A DNA stretch of 64,000 nucleotides from an uncultured Steroidobacter sp. (GCA_937864115.1 CALMII010000028.1:310001-374000), one strand, 5' to 3'; counted from the first letter of the stretch, positions 43,412-51,299 are shown. The notes: generated by a model from the sequence alone, not told the origin. A program made the numbers and translations.

Positions 43412-43929
43412 GTGGCGGCCAGCAGTTCGCAGTGGACGGCGTCAACGAGATTCCGGCTGCATTGGCGGCCGAGCTATCCGTACGGCTGGCGCTTGGTGTC
43501 AACCGCTCCATCGTCCAGCTCAATTCCGTGGGTCACACCGGCGCGGACGGCTTTCGGCGCCTGGCCCATCAAGCCCTGTTCAGCGGCACGGTAAACCCGG
43601 GGAGGTGCTATTTCGTGGTGGATGACTTCATCGGCCAGGGCGGTACCCTCGCCAATCTGATCGGTTATCTCCATTCCCAGGGCGGACAGGTATTGGGAGG
43701 AACGGTCTTGACCGGCAAACCGTACTCGGCAAAGCTGGCCCCGAACTTGGATCAGATCACGGGCCTGAGAACGAAACATGGGTCAACCCTCGAAAATTGG
43801 TGGCAGCAGAATTTCGGTTTCGGCTTCGAATGCCTTACCCGGTCGGAAGCTCGCTACCTCCAGAACACCCCGGATGCTGCAACCATTCGAAATAGACTTG
43901 TTGCGGCAGGACTTGCAGCAGGCTCTTAG
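43412..43929 (+). pseudogene. Phosphoribosyltransferase-like fragment (5' truncated)
   Basis: The PRPP-loop motif YFVVDDFIGQGGTLANLIGYL with surrounding VGHTGADGFRRLAHQALFSG and FECLTRSEARYLQNTPDAATIRNRL is clear. Upstream in-frame sequence is antisense to the sigma fragment and not protein-like, so the start is missing. Such PRTase domains occur in large proteins of integrative elements. It overlaps the next small gene by 56 bp. Confidence 0.65.
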
Positions 43930-44179
43930 GTTGCTCGGACAGGACGAGATCGACGACGCCCGCGCTTCGATGCGGGATCATGGGTTTGATCCCAAGGATT
44001 TCGAGATCACCACCCGACTTGATTCGCCGGACGCTGGCGTGCACCCGATTACCGGAACAGTAACGCTCATACGCAAAAGCAGCGGGCACTCCGTCACCTA
44101 TCAAGCTGGTCACGGCACATCGTGGCCAGCTTCGTTTGATCGGGATCTGATGTCAGGCCGGTTTGGCCAAGGCAAATAG
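43874..44179 (+). CDS. Small protein linked to the PRTase fragment, unknown
   Basis: 101 aa (MLQPFEIDLLRQDLQQALRL... SGHSVTYQAGHGTSWPASFD). Soluble, no family recognised, but the composition is protein-like and it starts within the PRTase fragment, so the two were probably one operon in a mobile element. Confidence 0.55.
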   Translation: MLQPFEIDLLRQDLQQALRLLGQDEIDDARASMRDHGFDPKDFEITTRLDSPDAGVHPITGTVTLIRKSSGHSVTYQAGHGTSWPASFDRDLMSGRFGQGK

Positions 44180-44240
44180 CTGCCCCCGAAGCACGAGCAC
44201 CAATCTAATCTGCGTCGGCGCGCATGCTCACATCCGTGCT

Positions 44241-44510
44241 TCAACTCTCCGTTTTCCCTGTCACAGGTTGAAGAACGATGATGAGAAGCGTGCCGATCGG
44301 CCCCATCAACAGTGACAGCAGCCACCAATTCAGGCCGCTGCGCCCCTTGCTCTGAGCGAGTCCCGCGTTGGGGCGGGAGTGCTCGGCATGAGCGGGTTCG
44401 TCCGTGAACTTGTGTGCTTTGAAGAATGGCACAGGGCAGGCACCGGGAACATCCTGTTTGAGCAGACGAGGCATCCTTGCTTCCGCGGTGACCGTGAGTG
44501 GCGGAAGCAT
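44241..44510 (-). pseudogene. Fragment of a small membrane protein
   Basis: The C-terminal 45 residues (QSKGRSGLNWWLLSLLMGPIGTLLIIVLQPV) look like the end of a membrane protein. The N-terminal half is encoded by the interspersed repeat at 44468-44582 and not by gene sequence. Confidence 0.4.
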
Positions 44511-44582
44511 GTCAGCCCAGATGGCAGATGCGTTCGCGAGTATCTGGATATTTCAGCGAAAAATCCCGGAAGCCCGGCACGC
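44468..44582. repeat. RAYT-associated interspersed repeat, copy 1
   Basis: Starts with an imperfect hairpin (TGCTTCCGC ... GCGGAAGCA), then CATGTCAGCCCAGATGGCAG and ends CAGCGAAAAATCCCGGAAGC-CCGGCACG. Homologous copies are at 46699-46812, 47560-47680 and 47872-47975, with an inverted terminal piece at 45806-45835. Confidence 0.85.
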
Positions 44583-44611
44583 CGCGCTCCGGCCCACTCG
44601 ATTGGTCTGCC

Positions 44612-44881
44612 TCACTTCTGGAGCGTGGCGCGCAGAGTGGCTGTCGCTCGTGCATCTTCCGTGCGATACGGGAGCATCGCCATCGCACCGAGGAATGCAT
44701 GCGGCACCGGAACCAGTTTCCTGGCACGCACCTTGTTGAGCGTGAGGCCGAACTCAATCTCCATCATCGTGACACTCGAAATCACCAGTAGTCTGGGTGA
44801 TGTCGTCTTGATGCGATTGAGCGTACTGGCGTCGCCTTTGGCGAAATCACTTACCACGCATGTGTCGAGCAGGTACTTCAA
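44612..44881 (-). pseudogene. Truncated VapC (PIN-domain) toxin
   Basis: 89 aa with TTG start overlapping the vapB stop (TTGA). PIN-domain features MKYLLDTCVVSDFAKG (first Asp) and VTMMEIEFGL (Glu) are present. The frame stops after ATLQK, before the last catalytic Asp region that full VapC proteins of about 135 aa carry. A remnant (GRPIEW) continues in another frame and the gene then meets repeat copy 1. Confidence 0.82.
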
Positions 44882-45077
44882 GCCAGCGAATCCCGCGTCG
44901 GCGCCCTGAGCTTGCTCCGCGAATTTTCGAAGGGCTCAAATTGTACTCCCTGATGCTCAAGCACGGCCCGCGGCCATGTCGCTTCTGCTTCCTTGTCTAT
45001 GAAGCTCTCGAGTGCTTGGCGGACCAGCCGATTGCGCGAAGTGCGCCGGGCTTTCGCCAGTCTGCCGAGGGAACAAT
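44878..45077 (-). pseudogene. VapB-like antitoxin, C-terminal fragment
   Basis: The RHH part (LGRLAKARRTSRNRLVRQALESFIDKE) and the toxin-binding tail (ATWPRAVLEHQGVQFEPFENSRSKL) are intact, but the N-terminal beta strand and start are replaced by unrelated coding sequence. The matching N-terminal piece is found at 47625-47771. Confidence 0.72.
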
Positions 45078-45331
45078 GCTCCGACAGAACCGGTGACGTC
45101 CAGCCCAATCTCTTGCCGGATGCGAACACATTCACGCGCCGAGGCCAACAGCGTCTCCGCATCTGACCGGGAATGACGAGGCTGGAGATTGGATGGATTG
45201 AACGCGGAGTTCGAGAAGACGTTGGTTCCACTCTCAGCTGCGCCTGGAAGGATGCGAAGCAAATGCTGCCGCAGTTTCATCTCTTCGGCGTTGAGCTCAA
45301 CTTCCAGCTTGTCGATACGGGATGTCTTCAT
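45075..45331 (-). pseudogene. 5' fragment of an unknown gene
   Basis: MKTSRIDKLEVELNAEEMKL...ANVF-type segment through IGLDVTGSVGALF reads like an authentic cytosolic protein start, then runs out of frame into the vapB remnant. The downstream part of the gene is missing. Confidence 0.45.
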
Positions 45332-45472
45332 GACGCATAGCTTAGATAGCTGTCGCCCAGTGCGGTGCTTTGCAAACCGCCACCGGTCATCACCCGGATT
45401 TCGATTGTCAGCCGCGGATCTCGGAACGCGACACCTTGCGGCAATCTGCGCTTTCGGACCCGTGCCGGCTCA

Positions 45473-45741
45473 ACATCCAGCCGCGCGAGGACAGACTACT
45501 CCCCACCCACTGCGCGCTTGAGTTCCTTCGTCGGCGGATCCGCCAGCAGTTCGAGCTGGATCGACGAGTCCGATGCCGCGGGTGCTTCCGCTGGCGGCGC
45601 CTCGAATGGCAGCGATGCCTGGGGTGAGATTTCCTGCGGCTCGATGGCGAAATCGATCGTGGGCATCGACGCGACTTCGGTGGGCGCTGCGGCAGCCGCG
45701 GCTACGACCGGCTCGGTCGGCTTCGCAGCTTCCTCAACCTT
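45473..45741 (-). pseudogene. Duplicated 3' end of the glycosyltransferase gene
   Basis: 269 bp aligning without gaps to 48346-48614, about ten mismatches by eye. It encodes the Ala/Pro/Glu-rich C-terminus (KELKRAVGGE stop) and 3' flank. The match ends at 45741, exactly where short tandem repeats of the RAYT element begin. Confidence 0.88.
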
Positions 45742-45745
45742 TGCT

Positions 45746-45815
45746 GCGAAGACCGTGCCGTGCGAAGACCGGAAGACCGTGCCGGGGAAGACCGTGCCGG
45801 GAAGACCGTGCCGGG
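45746..45815. repeat. Short tandem repeats at the RAYT 3' side
   Basis: About five units of GAAGACCGTGCCGG (14-15 bp), some degenerate. The unit extends the GGCACG terminus of the interspersed repeat. A different tandem array (GGCACGTTACGCCCC) lies on the other side at 46805-46857. Confidence 0.8.
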
Positions 45816-45835
45816 CCGGGATTTCGGGATTATCG
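45806..45835. repeat. Inverted terminal piece of the RAYT-associated repeat
   Basis: CCGGGATTTCGGGATTATCG is the reverse complement of the end of the copy at 46699-46812. It contains the RAYT stop codon, so the transposase gene is bounded by inverted repeat ends. Confidence 0.82.
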
Positions 45836-46702
45836 AGGGAAGTAGCGCTGGATGGCCGCACGCAGACTGGATTCATCGCGCTGGAGCAGGCGGGCGACTT
45901 GCGAGAGCGATGCAATGCGCAGAGAGATCGCTTCGTAAGCGACCCATGCACGGGCCTTCGACAGATGGCGCTGTCTGCTGGGCGAAAGCAGCGATTCATG
46001 GCTGATCGAGAACTTGTGTGCTGCATCGTCCATGAGCTCGTGCAGCGTCTTGCGGGATTTTGCTTGCCATGCATCGCCCAAGAGTTTCCCGGCGAACTCA
46101 TCACTGCCGAGAATTCGTCGATCATTTACATTGCATTCGTTGAGCGGTGAATGCACATCGGGGCATTCGCCGACAAAGCGATCGTACGCGGCAACGGCTT
46201 GCGCTCGGTTCGAGTGGAACATGGACAGAGCGAAATCAGTCGTAACCCACGGTTCAGTGCGGGTGCCGAGATAGGCATGGTGACTTGACCACCGGTACGC
46301 CTCCGCGGCATCAACCATTCGCGCACGCAGCGGGTTCAGATGGATGTAGCGAAGCAGCTCCAGCAGATACTCATCCGCATCGACGATGACCGGATGGTAT
46401 CGCTTCTCGAACAGATGACCTGTCGTGTGGAGTTGGCGCTGAATGGCACGAGCGTATCGACCGGCGATCCGCAGCATCAGACGACCAAGCGGAACCTCAC
46501 CCACCTGAATGAGCAGGTGAACATGGTTCGTCATCAGGCAATACGCATGCAGGCGCGTCGTGAATCGCTCGATCACCTCGGCGGCGATTTCGTTGAAGAG
46601 ATCCCGATCCGCGGGTTTGAAGAAGATGTTCTGGCGATGATTGCCGCGCAGCGTGACATGGTAGAAAGCGCCAGGAACGTGCAGTCTGAGGGGGCGGGGC
46701 AT
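45830..46702 (-). CDS. REP-associated tyrosine transposase (RAYT, Y1/HUH family)
   Basis: 290 aa, intact. Start motif MPRPLRLHVPGAFYHVTLRGN, the HUH pair H60/H62 in MTNHVHLLIQ, GHLFEKRYHPVIVD, and the catalytic Tyr119 in LLRYIHLNPLRARMV define the TnpA-REP family. A C-terminal HTH-like region (ISLRIASLSQVARLLQRDESSLRAAI) is additional. RAYTs cut single-stranded REP hairpins and are domesticated transposase relatives. This gene is flanked by inverted ends of the 100-bp repeat, which are its probable substrates. Confidence 0.93.
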   Translation of the reverse strand: MPRPLRLHVPGAFYHVTLRGNHRQNIFFKPADRDLFNEIAAEVIERFTTRLHAYCLMTNHVHLLIQVGEVPLGRLMLRIAGRYARAIQRQLHTTGHLFEKRYHPVIVDADEYLLELLRYIHLNPLRARMVDAAEAYRWSSHHAYLGTRTEPWVTTDFALSMFHSNRAQAVAAYDRFVGECPDVHSPLNECNVNDRRILGSDEFAGKLLGDAWQAKSRKTLHELMDDAAHKFSISHESLLSPSRQRHLSKARAWVAYEAISLRIASLSQVARLLQRDESSLRAAIQRYFPR

Positions 46703-46812
46703 CCTTGCTTCCGTAGTGGCCGTGGTCGCGCAAGCATGTCAGCCCGGATGGCAGATGCGTTCGCGAATATCTGGGTGTTTTCAGCGAATAATCCCGAATC
46801 CCGGCCCGGCAC
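46699..46812. repeat. RAYT-associated interspersed repeat, copy 2
   Basis: Abuts the RAYT 5' end. CATCCTTGCTTCCG...GCAAGCATGTCAGCCCGGATGG...CAGCGAATAATCCCGAATCC, ending CCCGGCCCGGCACG. It breaks the HTH-antitoxin fragment that follows. Confidence 0.88.
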
Positions 46813-46857
46813 GTTACGCCCACGCGTTACGCCCCACGGCACGTTACGCCCCACCTT
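46805..46857. repeat. Short tandem repeats at the RAYT 5' side
   Basis: GGCACGTTACGCCC, ACGCGTTACGCCCC and GGCACGTTACGCCCC follow the end of copy 2. Confidence 0.75.
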
Positions 46858-46968
46858 GTACTTTGCGCCGTGACGTCCAGCCTTGACGTCTCGAATTGCC
46901 TGCAGCAATTCCTCACCGGTGTTTCGCTTGGCATCCCGCGCCAACAGTTCTTTTTCACGACGTGGCAT
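46858..46968 (-). pseudogene. N-terminal fragment of an antitoxin-like gene
   Basis: MPRREKELLARDAKRNTGEE continuing LLQAIRDVKAGRHGAKYKV matches the beginning of HigA/NadS-type HTH antitoxins, whose Cro/C1 HTH should follow. The frame enters the repeat at about 46,857, so the DNA-binding part is lost. Confidence 0.6.
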
Positions 46969-47016
46969 GGCCCATCTCCTCTGCGATCCTTCGCAAGCCA
47001 TGCACGCCGCAACGGC

Positions 47017-47241
47017 CTATGCCGCCTGCAGAACAGCGCGCCTGACGGATTGCGGAAGTTCGGCTTCGACAAACATTCCCTCCGGATAAAGATAATCTTC
47101 ACCAGATTCGTCCACGACCCGAAGCTGGCCGAGCTTTTGTGCCTTTGCATCCGGAATTGCTACGTAGATCTTCCGGCGCTCCAGGGAAACCTCATAACCG
47201 GAGTTATCAACGCAGATGACAAGACGTGCTGATTTGACCAT
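47017..47241 (-). CDS. Conserved small protein, unknown
   Basis: 74 aa (MVKSARLVICVDNSGYEVSL ... DESGEDYLYPEGMFVEAELP). The ICVDNSGYEVSLE and DESGEDYLYP motifs recur in small proteins of many Proteobacteria from memory. No known function. It follows the next gene by 10 bp on the same strand and is probably co-transcribed. Confidence 0.72.
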   Translation of the reverse strand: MVKSARLVICVDNSGYEVSLERRKIYVAIPDAKAQKLGQLRVVDESGEDYLYPEGMFVEAELPQSVRRAVLQAA

Positions 47242-47251
47242 GGCGCGATAT

Positions 47252-47482
47252 CTACAGAATGTGTTTGATCTTGAACTCTTTTCGACCGATTCCGGTTGCC
47301 TCGTACCAATGAATTTCAGCCCGGACGATCTCCCGGTTGCCGAGGCGCACTTCGGCAACTCCCTTCCTCTTTCTCCAGCGACCTCGACCATACCGCTTTC
47401 GCAAGCGCGGCAGCTCACGAATTCCGGCGCTGGTCGCTATCGTCTCGATCTCCGTTATCGGTCCGATGATCTGGAGCTGCAT
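47252..47482 (-). CDS. Conserved small basic protein, unknown
   Basis: 76 aa. RYGRGRWRKRKGVAEVRL and AEIHWYEATGIGRKEFKIK are recognisable in a family of about 75-aa proteins of unknown function that often accompany toxin-antitoxin or mobile regions. It appears intact and precedes the 74-aa gene. Confidence 0.72.
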   Translation of the reverse strand: MQLQIIGPITEIETIATSAGIRELPRLRKRYGRGRWRKRKGVAEVRLGNREIVRAEIHWYEATGIGRKEFKIKHIL

Positions 47483-47559
47483 GCGCGAATGTTTTCAAAG
47501 ATTTAACCATCCGGCAACCGTCGGCATCTGGCACGCCGCTATTCCGATGAGCCCGCGAC

Positions 47560-47680
47560 GCCCGTTTGTCGCGGGGTGATCGTGAGTAGCGGAAGCATGT
47601 CAGCCAAGACGGGACAGGCGATCATCAATATCTGAGGGAGTCAGCGAACAATCCCGAAATCCCGGCCCGGCACGTTGCGC
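47560..47680. repeat. RAYT-associated interspersed repeat, copy 3
   Basis: GTAGCGGAAGCATGTCAGCC ... CAGCGAACAATCCCGAAATC, ending CCCGGCCCGGCACG. It lies at the 3' breakpoint of the vapB N-terminal fragment. Confidence 0.82.
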
Positions 47681-47771
47681 GTGCGAGCCGATTGCGCGAA
47701 GTGCGCCGGGCTTTCGCCAGCCTGCCGAGACGCTCAGCCGTATCTTTGTCGACATAGACGTTGAAATTCAT
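47625..47771 (-). pseudogene. VapB-like antitoxin, N-terminal fragment
   Basis: MNFNVYVDKDTAERLGRLAK continues RARRTSRNRLARA and then reads into repeat copy 3. The shared LGRLAKARRTSRNRL block is nearly identical at DNA level to that in the C-terminal fragment at 44878-45077, so the pieces could be halves of one gene or two paralogues. Confidence 0.7.
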
Positions 47772-47871
47772 GCACGCTGCTCCGCGTATAACTGCAGCTC
47801 ATGTTGTACAGGGCACACGGACAGGGAAATCTTGGACCTGGAATGTGCGGGATACGATGCCCGGTACCTAT

Positions 47872-47975
47872 TTCCGTCGTACGGGGCAACCGTGAGTGGC
47901 GGGAACATGTCAGCCTTGACGGCGAGAGGTGCTCGCGAATATTTGGGTGATCCAGCGAATAATCCCGGGAGCCCG
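47872..47975. repeat. RAYT-associated interspersed repeat, copy 4
   Basis: ACCGTGAGTGGCGGGAACATGTCAGCC ending CAGCGAATAATCCCGGGAGC-CCGGCGC; the most degenerate copy. It lies in the gap between the vapB fragment and the 72-aa gene. Confidence 0.75.
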
Positions 47976-48024
47976 GCGCTGCGCCACGCGTGTTCATGAC
48001 GCGAACTACATGCAAGCTACACCG

Positions 48025-48243
48025 CTATGCCTTCTCGTGCTTTCCGTGCTCCCGCATCAACTCGTCAAAGCGCACCCAGTTGATTCTGTAACCGTATTGA
48101 GCGTTCTTGGGAACCCAAACCATAGTTCCGTTCGACACCTTGAGCCTCCCGACCATCTCCCTATCTCTCTTGATTTTGAACTCCAGATCAGCCTTCCCCA
48201 GAGAGCGCTCCGGAATCGTGAAAGAAACATCGTGTTGTGCCAC
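48025..48243 (-). CDS. Conserved small protein, unknown
   Basis: 72 aa, GTG start with an AAGGAG ribosome binding site. VSFTIPERSLGKADLEFKIK and LKVSNGTMVWVPKNAQYGY recur in a small family of unknown function. Beta-rich, soluble. Lies directly 3' of the glycosyltransferase gene. Confidence 0.75.
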   Translation of the reverse strand: MAQHDVSFTIPERSLGKADLEFKIKRDREMVGRLKVSNGTMVWVPKNAQYGYRINWVRFDELMREHGKHEKA

Positions 48244-48345
48244 TTCTTGATCTCCTTTTGTCAGTTACCAACTCAATACATCGACCAGCGAAGCTGCGGA
48301 ACCTCGCCTACCGGCGATCCTCACTCGCGAATCTGTGCCAGACCC

Positions 48346-48614
48346 ACATCCAGCCGCGCGAGGACAACCTACTCCCCACCCACTGCGCGCTTGAGTTCCT
48401 TCGTCGGCGGATCCGCCAGCAGTTCGAGCTGAATCGACGAGTCCGATGCCGCGGGTGCTTCCGCCGGCGGTGCCTCGAATGGCAGCGATGCCTGGGGTGA
48501 GATTTCCTGCGGCTCGATGGCGAAATCGATCTCGGGCATCGACGCGACTTCGGTGGGTGCTGCGGCAGCTGCGGCTACGACAGGCTCGGTCGGCTTCGCA
48601 GCTTCCTCAACCTT
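48346..48614. repeat. Original of the duplicated glycosyltransferase 3' segment
   Basis: Direct repeat partner of 45473-45741; the two copies bracket about 2.6 kb containing the RAYT element and toxin-antitoxin debris. Confidence 0.85.
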
Positions 48615-50237
48615 CGCCGGCTCGGAAACCATCGCAACGATTTCAACTTTTTCCGGCACAGCCACGGCCGGCTTCTCGACCGCCGCCTGCGACGGATTGG
48701 TCTGCAGTTCTTCGGGCGTCAGCAGATCTTCCATTTCATCCGCGACGCCGCGCGCGCGTTCGTTCATCGCTGCTTTACCGGACGAATTCACGTTGGCCTG
48801 ATCCGCTTCGAAGATTTCCAGCACGTCGCCCTCGCGCGGCGGCGGCGGCGCTTCGACGACCGGTGCCGGTTCCGGATCGGGCTTGTACTTCTTGTAAGCC
48901 ACCTTCGACGCTTCAACGCGCGACTCGATCGAATCCGGATCGGCGAGCTCGGTGCTCGACACCAGATCGACGGTCTTGGACTTCGACTTCACGGCCGCGA
49001 CGATCTGCATGTCCGGCGGCGGCGCAGGGATCGACGCATCGATCTCCTGCACCGGTACGGCGTCGGCGGCCAGCGCCTGACGTCCGACGGTGTCGAAATA
49101 GAGCTGCAGATATTTCTGCATCGAGCGCACCGGCACGAAGTGCGTCAGCGCATGCTTGCGTGCGCCCTGCGCCATGAACACGCGCTTGTCCGCAGGCAGT
49201 TGCATGATGCGGGTGATGCCGCGAATGAAGGCCGCGGGACTGCCCGGCTCGACGGCCACGCCGAACTGGCCGATGACTTCGCCCTGCGCGCCCATGCCGG
49301 TCGCGACACACGGAACGCCGCACTGCATCGCCATGACGAGGGTCATGCGACCGGCATCGCTCAGCGAACTGGAACAGGCGACATCGCAGGCGTTGAAGAA
49401 CGAAGACAGGTCCGACCATTCACCGAGCAGGTGCGTGCGCGTGCCCATCGTGCCGCCGCCGACCAGCGCCATCAGCGGACCATTGCCCTTCTGCACGCCG
49501 TGACCGGCGAGCAGCAGCGCGATGTGCGGATTGGTCTTGACGAGTTCGCCGACCGCCTTGATCAGCGTCGGATGATCGTGCTGGGTCTGGAACGGCGCGA
49601 CCATGCCGATGACGAAGGCTTCGCCGCCGAGACCGAGCTGTTCGCGCACTTTCTTGCGCGCGGCGAAGTCCGGTTTGAAACGCGTCGGATCGACGCCCGG
49701 CGGCACGACGACATGTCCGCCTTCAGGAAAGCCTGCGCGCCGGTGCAGCACGGCGGCTGCCTCGGAGGTATAGACGATGCGATCGGCCTTGGCCGAGAAC
49801 TTCGCCAGCCACTTGAGTTTCTGGCGATCGATCAGGCCCGCGTTCTTGGGCAGCGGCGCGGTTTCGCCGACGCTCCACACGACTTTCGGATTCCATTCGC
49901 AGCGCGAACGCAACGTGAGCGCCGCGAGCTGCGCCGTATGGCCCCAGGCCTGGATCACATCGGGACGGAAGGCTTCGGTCGCTTCCTGCAGTTCGCCGAA
50001 CGCGCCCCAGTTGAAACGCTTGCGCGACAGCGCGATGTCGTGAACCGGAATGCCCGACTGACGCAGCACCGCGCCCGCAGTGAAGCCCGGTGCGAGCGAC
50101 ACCACCTGCGTCTTCACTTTGTTCTTCGGCATGCGCGTCAGCAGCGGCATGAACAATGCCTGCTGGAGGGTGCCGCTGAGACCCGCGGAACTCACCAGGT
50201 GCATGACGCGCAGCGCTCGGAGATTGCCTTCGGACAC
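48369..50237 (-). CDS. GT4-type glycosyltransferase with long acidic tail
   Basis: 622 aa, GTG start assumed. Residues 10-390 form a GT-B glycosyltransferase: VMHLVSSAGLSGTLQQAL, VVPPGVDPTRFKPD and FVIGMVAPFQTQHDHPTLIKAVGEL. The usual EX7E motif is altered (SDAGRMTLVMAMQCGVPCVATG has Asp and Val where Glu is typical), so donor binding may differ. From about 395 the protein is a disordered Pro/Ala/Glu/Val-rich extension of about 230 residues. Probably acts in polysaccharide or O-antigen synthesis at the membrane. Its 3' end is duplicated at 45473. Confidence 0.85.
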   Translation of the reverse strand: MSEGNLRALRVMHLVSSAGLSGTLQQALFMPLLTRMPKNKVKTQVVSLAPGFTAGAVLRQSGIPVHDIALSRKRFNWGAFGELQEATEAFRPDVIQAWGHTAQLAALTLRSRCEWNPKVVWSVGETAPLPKNAGLIDRQKLKWLAKFSAKADRIVYTSEAAAVLHRRAGFPEGGHVVVPPGVDPTRFKPDFAARKKVREQLGLGGEAFVIGMVAPFQTQHDHPTLIKAVGELVKTNPHIALLLAGHGVQKGNGPLMALVGGGTMGTRTHLLGEWSDLSSFFNACDVACSSSLSDAGRMTLVMAMQCGVPCVATGMGAQGEVIGQFGVAVEPGSPAAFIRGITRIMQLPADKRVFMAQGARKHALTHFVPVRSMQKYLQLYFDTVGRQALAADAVPVQEIDASIPAPPPDMQIVAAVKSKSKTVDLVSSTELADPDSIESRVEASKVAYKKYKPDPEPAPVVEAPPPPREGDVLEIFEADQANVNSSGKAAMNERARGVADEMEDLLTPEELQTNPSQAAVEKPAVAVPEKVEIVAMVSEPAKVEEAAKPTEPVVAAAAAAPTEVASMPEIDFAIEPQEISPQASLPFEAPPAEAPAASDSSIQLELLADPPTKELKRAVGGE

Positions 50238-50400
50238 GATGAACTACGATCGCTCTGAGATGGAACAAAATCGTAGCAGTAGTCGTAATCCCGACGGGCC
50301 GCGCGCCTCGCGAATTGTTAAACCGGCCACATTTCGCGGGTGACAAGAATTGGCACGTCGCGAAGTGGGTCACATGAAGTGCGGCAAAAGCCCGGGATGA

Positions 50401-50437
50401 AGAGGCCGCAAAGGACCGCGGTCTTTTGCGGCACTCT
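50401..50437. terminator. Hairpin (GCCGCAA family)
   Basis: AGAGGCCGCAAAGGACCG pairs with CGGTCTTTTGCGGCACTCT without a loop of note, just 3' of the DUF502 gene. Confidence 0.75.
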
Positions 50438-50442
50438 TCCTC

Positions 50443-51048
50443 TCATCTCGCCGCCCCCTCCACCCCCGGCTGACTCGTGACGCCGCCGATCAGCACCATC
50501 CGCATCGCCTCCTCCACCGACAACTGCGTCTCCTCGAGTTCCGATTTGTGCAGGTACAGCGTGTAGCCGCCGATCTGGTAGCTCATCGGAAAGTACACGG
50601 CGACGATGTCTTCGCTGGCGGCGCCGAAGAGTTTCGGATTCAGGTGATCCTCGGTGACGAAGCCGACCATTCGCGCGCTGCCGAATCGCCACAGCACGAC
50701 GCGCTTGAGATCGCGTCCCTTGCCGCCGGCCGGCAGGAAGCGCGTGAAGTCCTTCAGCGCGCCGAAGATGGTCTTCACGATAGGAATGCGCGCCAGCAGC
50801 GACTCGCCGAAACGGAACAGGCGCCGCACCACGTACGCATCGACCAGCACGCCGACCAGCAGCACGAACAGGAAGGCGACCAGCAGACCGAGTCCGGGCC
50901 AGTAATGACCCCGCGGCAGCACGATGCGCAGCGGCCCGCTCAGCATCGATTCGGCCGTCGTCGCCAGCCAGTAGACGACATAGATGGTGAGGCCGACGGG
51001 CAGGATCGCCGCCACGCCCTTCAGAAACGTATTCCACAGACGACGCAT
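50443..51048 (-). CDS. DUF502 membrane protein
   Basis: 201 aa from MRRLWNTFLKGVAAILPVGL, preceded by GGAG. Two N-terminal helices (LPVGLTIYVVYWLATTAES and LGLLVAFLFVLLVGVLVDAY) and a cytosolic or periplasmic domain (SLLARIPIVKTIFGALKDF, DIVAVYFPMSYQIGGYTLYL) match DUF502, a widespread family of unknown function. The long upstream extension in the same frame is G-rich noncoding DNA. Confidence 0.9.
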   Translation of the reverse strand: MRRLWNTFLKGVAAILPVGLTIYVVYWLATTAESMLSGPLRIVLPRGHYWPGLGLLVAFLFVLLVGVLVDAYVVRRLFRFGESLLARIPIVKTIFGALKDFTRFLPAGGKGRDLKRVVLWRFGSARMVGFVTEDHLNPKLFGAASEDIVAVYFPMSYQIGGYTLYLHKSELEETQLSVEEAMRMVLIGGVTSQPGVEGAAR

Positions 51049-51190
51049 GATGTCTCCGCCGTGTTGTCCGGCCACGATGAACGGCCCGGAGTATGAAGGC
51101 CGTGCGTGCCGAAAGAAATTCCGGCGCTGCGGTGAATGCGGCGTGACAGGCGGGCACGGCTCGCTCACCCTCCGACCGCCACCCCCCCGC

Positions 51191-51299
51191 GGAACAATTT
51201 TCCCCGGCTGATCCGTTAAAAGCCCCCCGCCCCCCTCGCCGTTTTCCTCCCCCACGACGAACGATCTTGCCCGGACGATCCGTTAAGATGCCCGCGTCC
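51191..51299. repeat. Pair of about 40-bp direct repeats upstream of the PBP4 gene
   Basis: GAACAATTTTCCCCGGCTGA-TCCGTTAAAAGCCC (from about 51191) and GAACGATCTTGCCCGGACGA-TCCGTTAAGATGCCC (from about 51260). They lie in the promoter region and could be operators, or simply a local duplication. Confidence 0.6.

Noticed and set aside
45189..45521. Plus-strand frame across the vapB/glycosyltransferase-fragment junction
   Set aside because: No ribosome binding site or motif; antisense to identifiable fragments.
44468..47975. CRISPR array from the about 100-bp repeats
   Set aside because: Copies are irregularly spaced by hundreds of bases to kilobases, degenerate, and interleaved with genes; there are no cas genes and no regular spacers.
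44468..47975. Integron attC sites for the repeated elements
   Set aside because: No GTTRRRY/RYYYAAC core sites, no integrase gene, and a RAYT flanked by the repeat ends explains them better.
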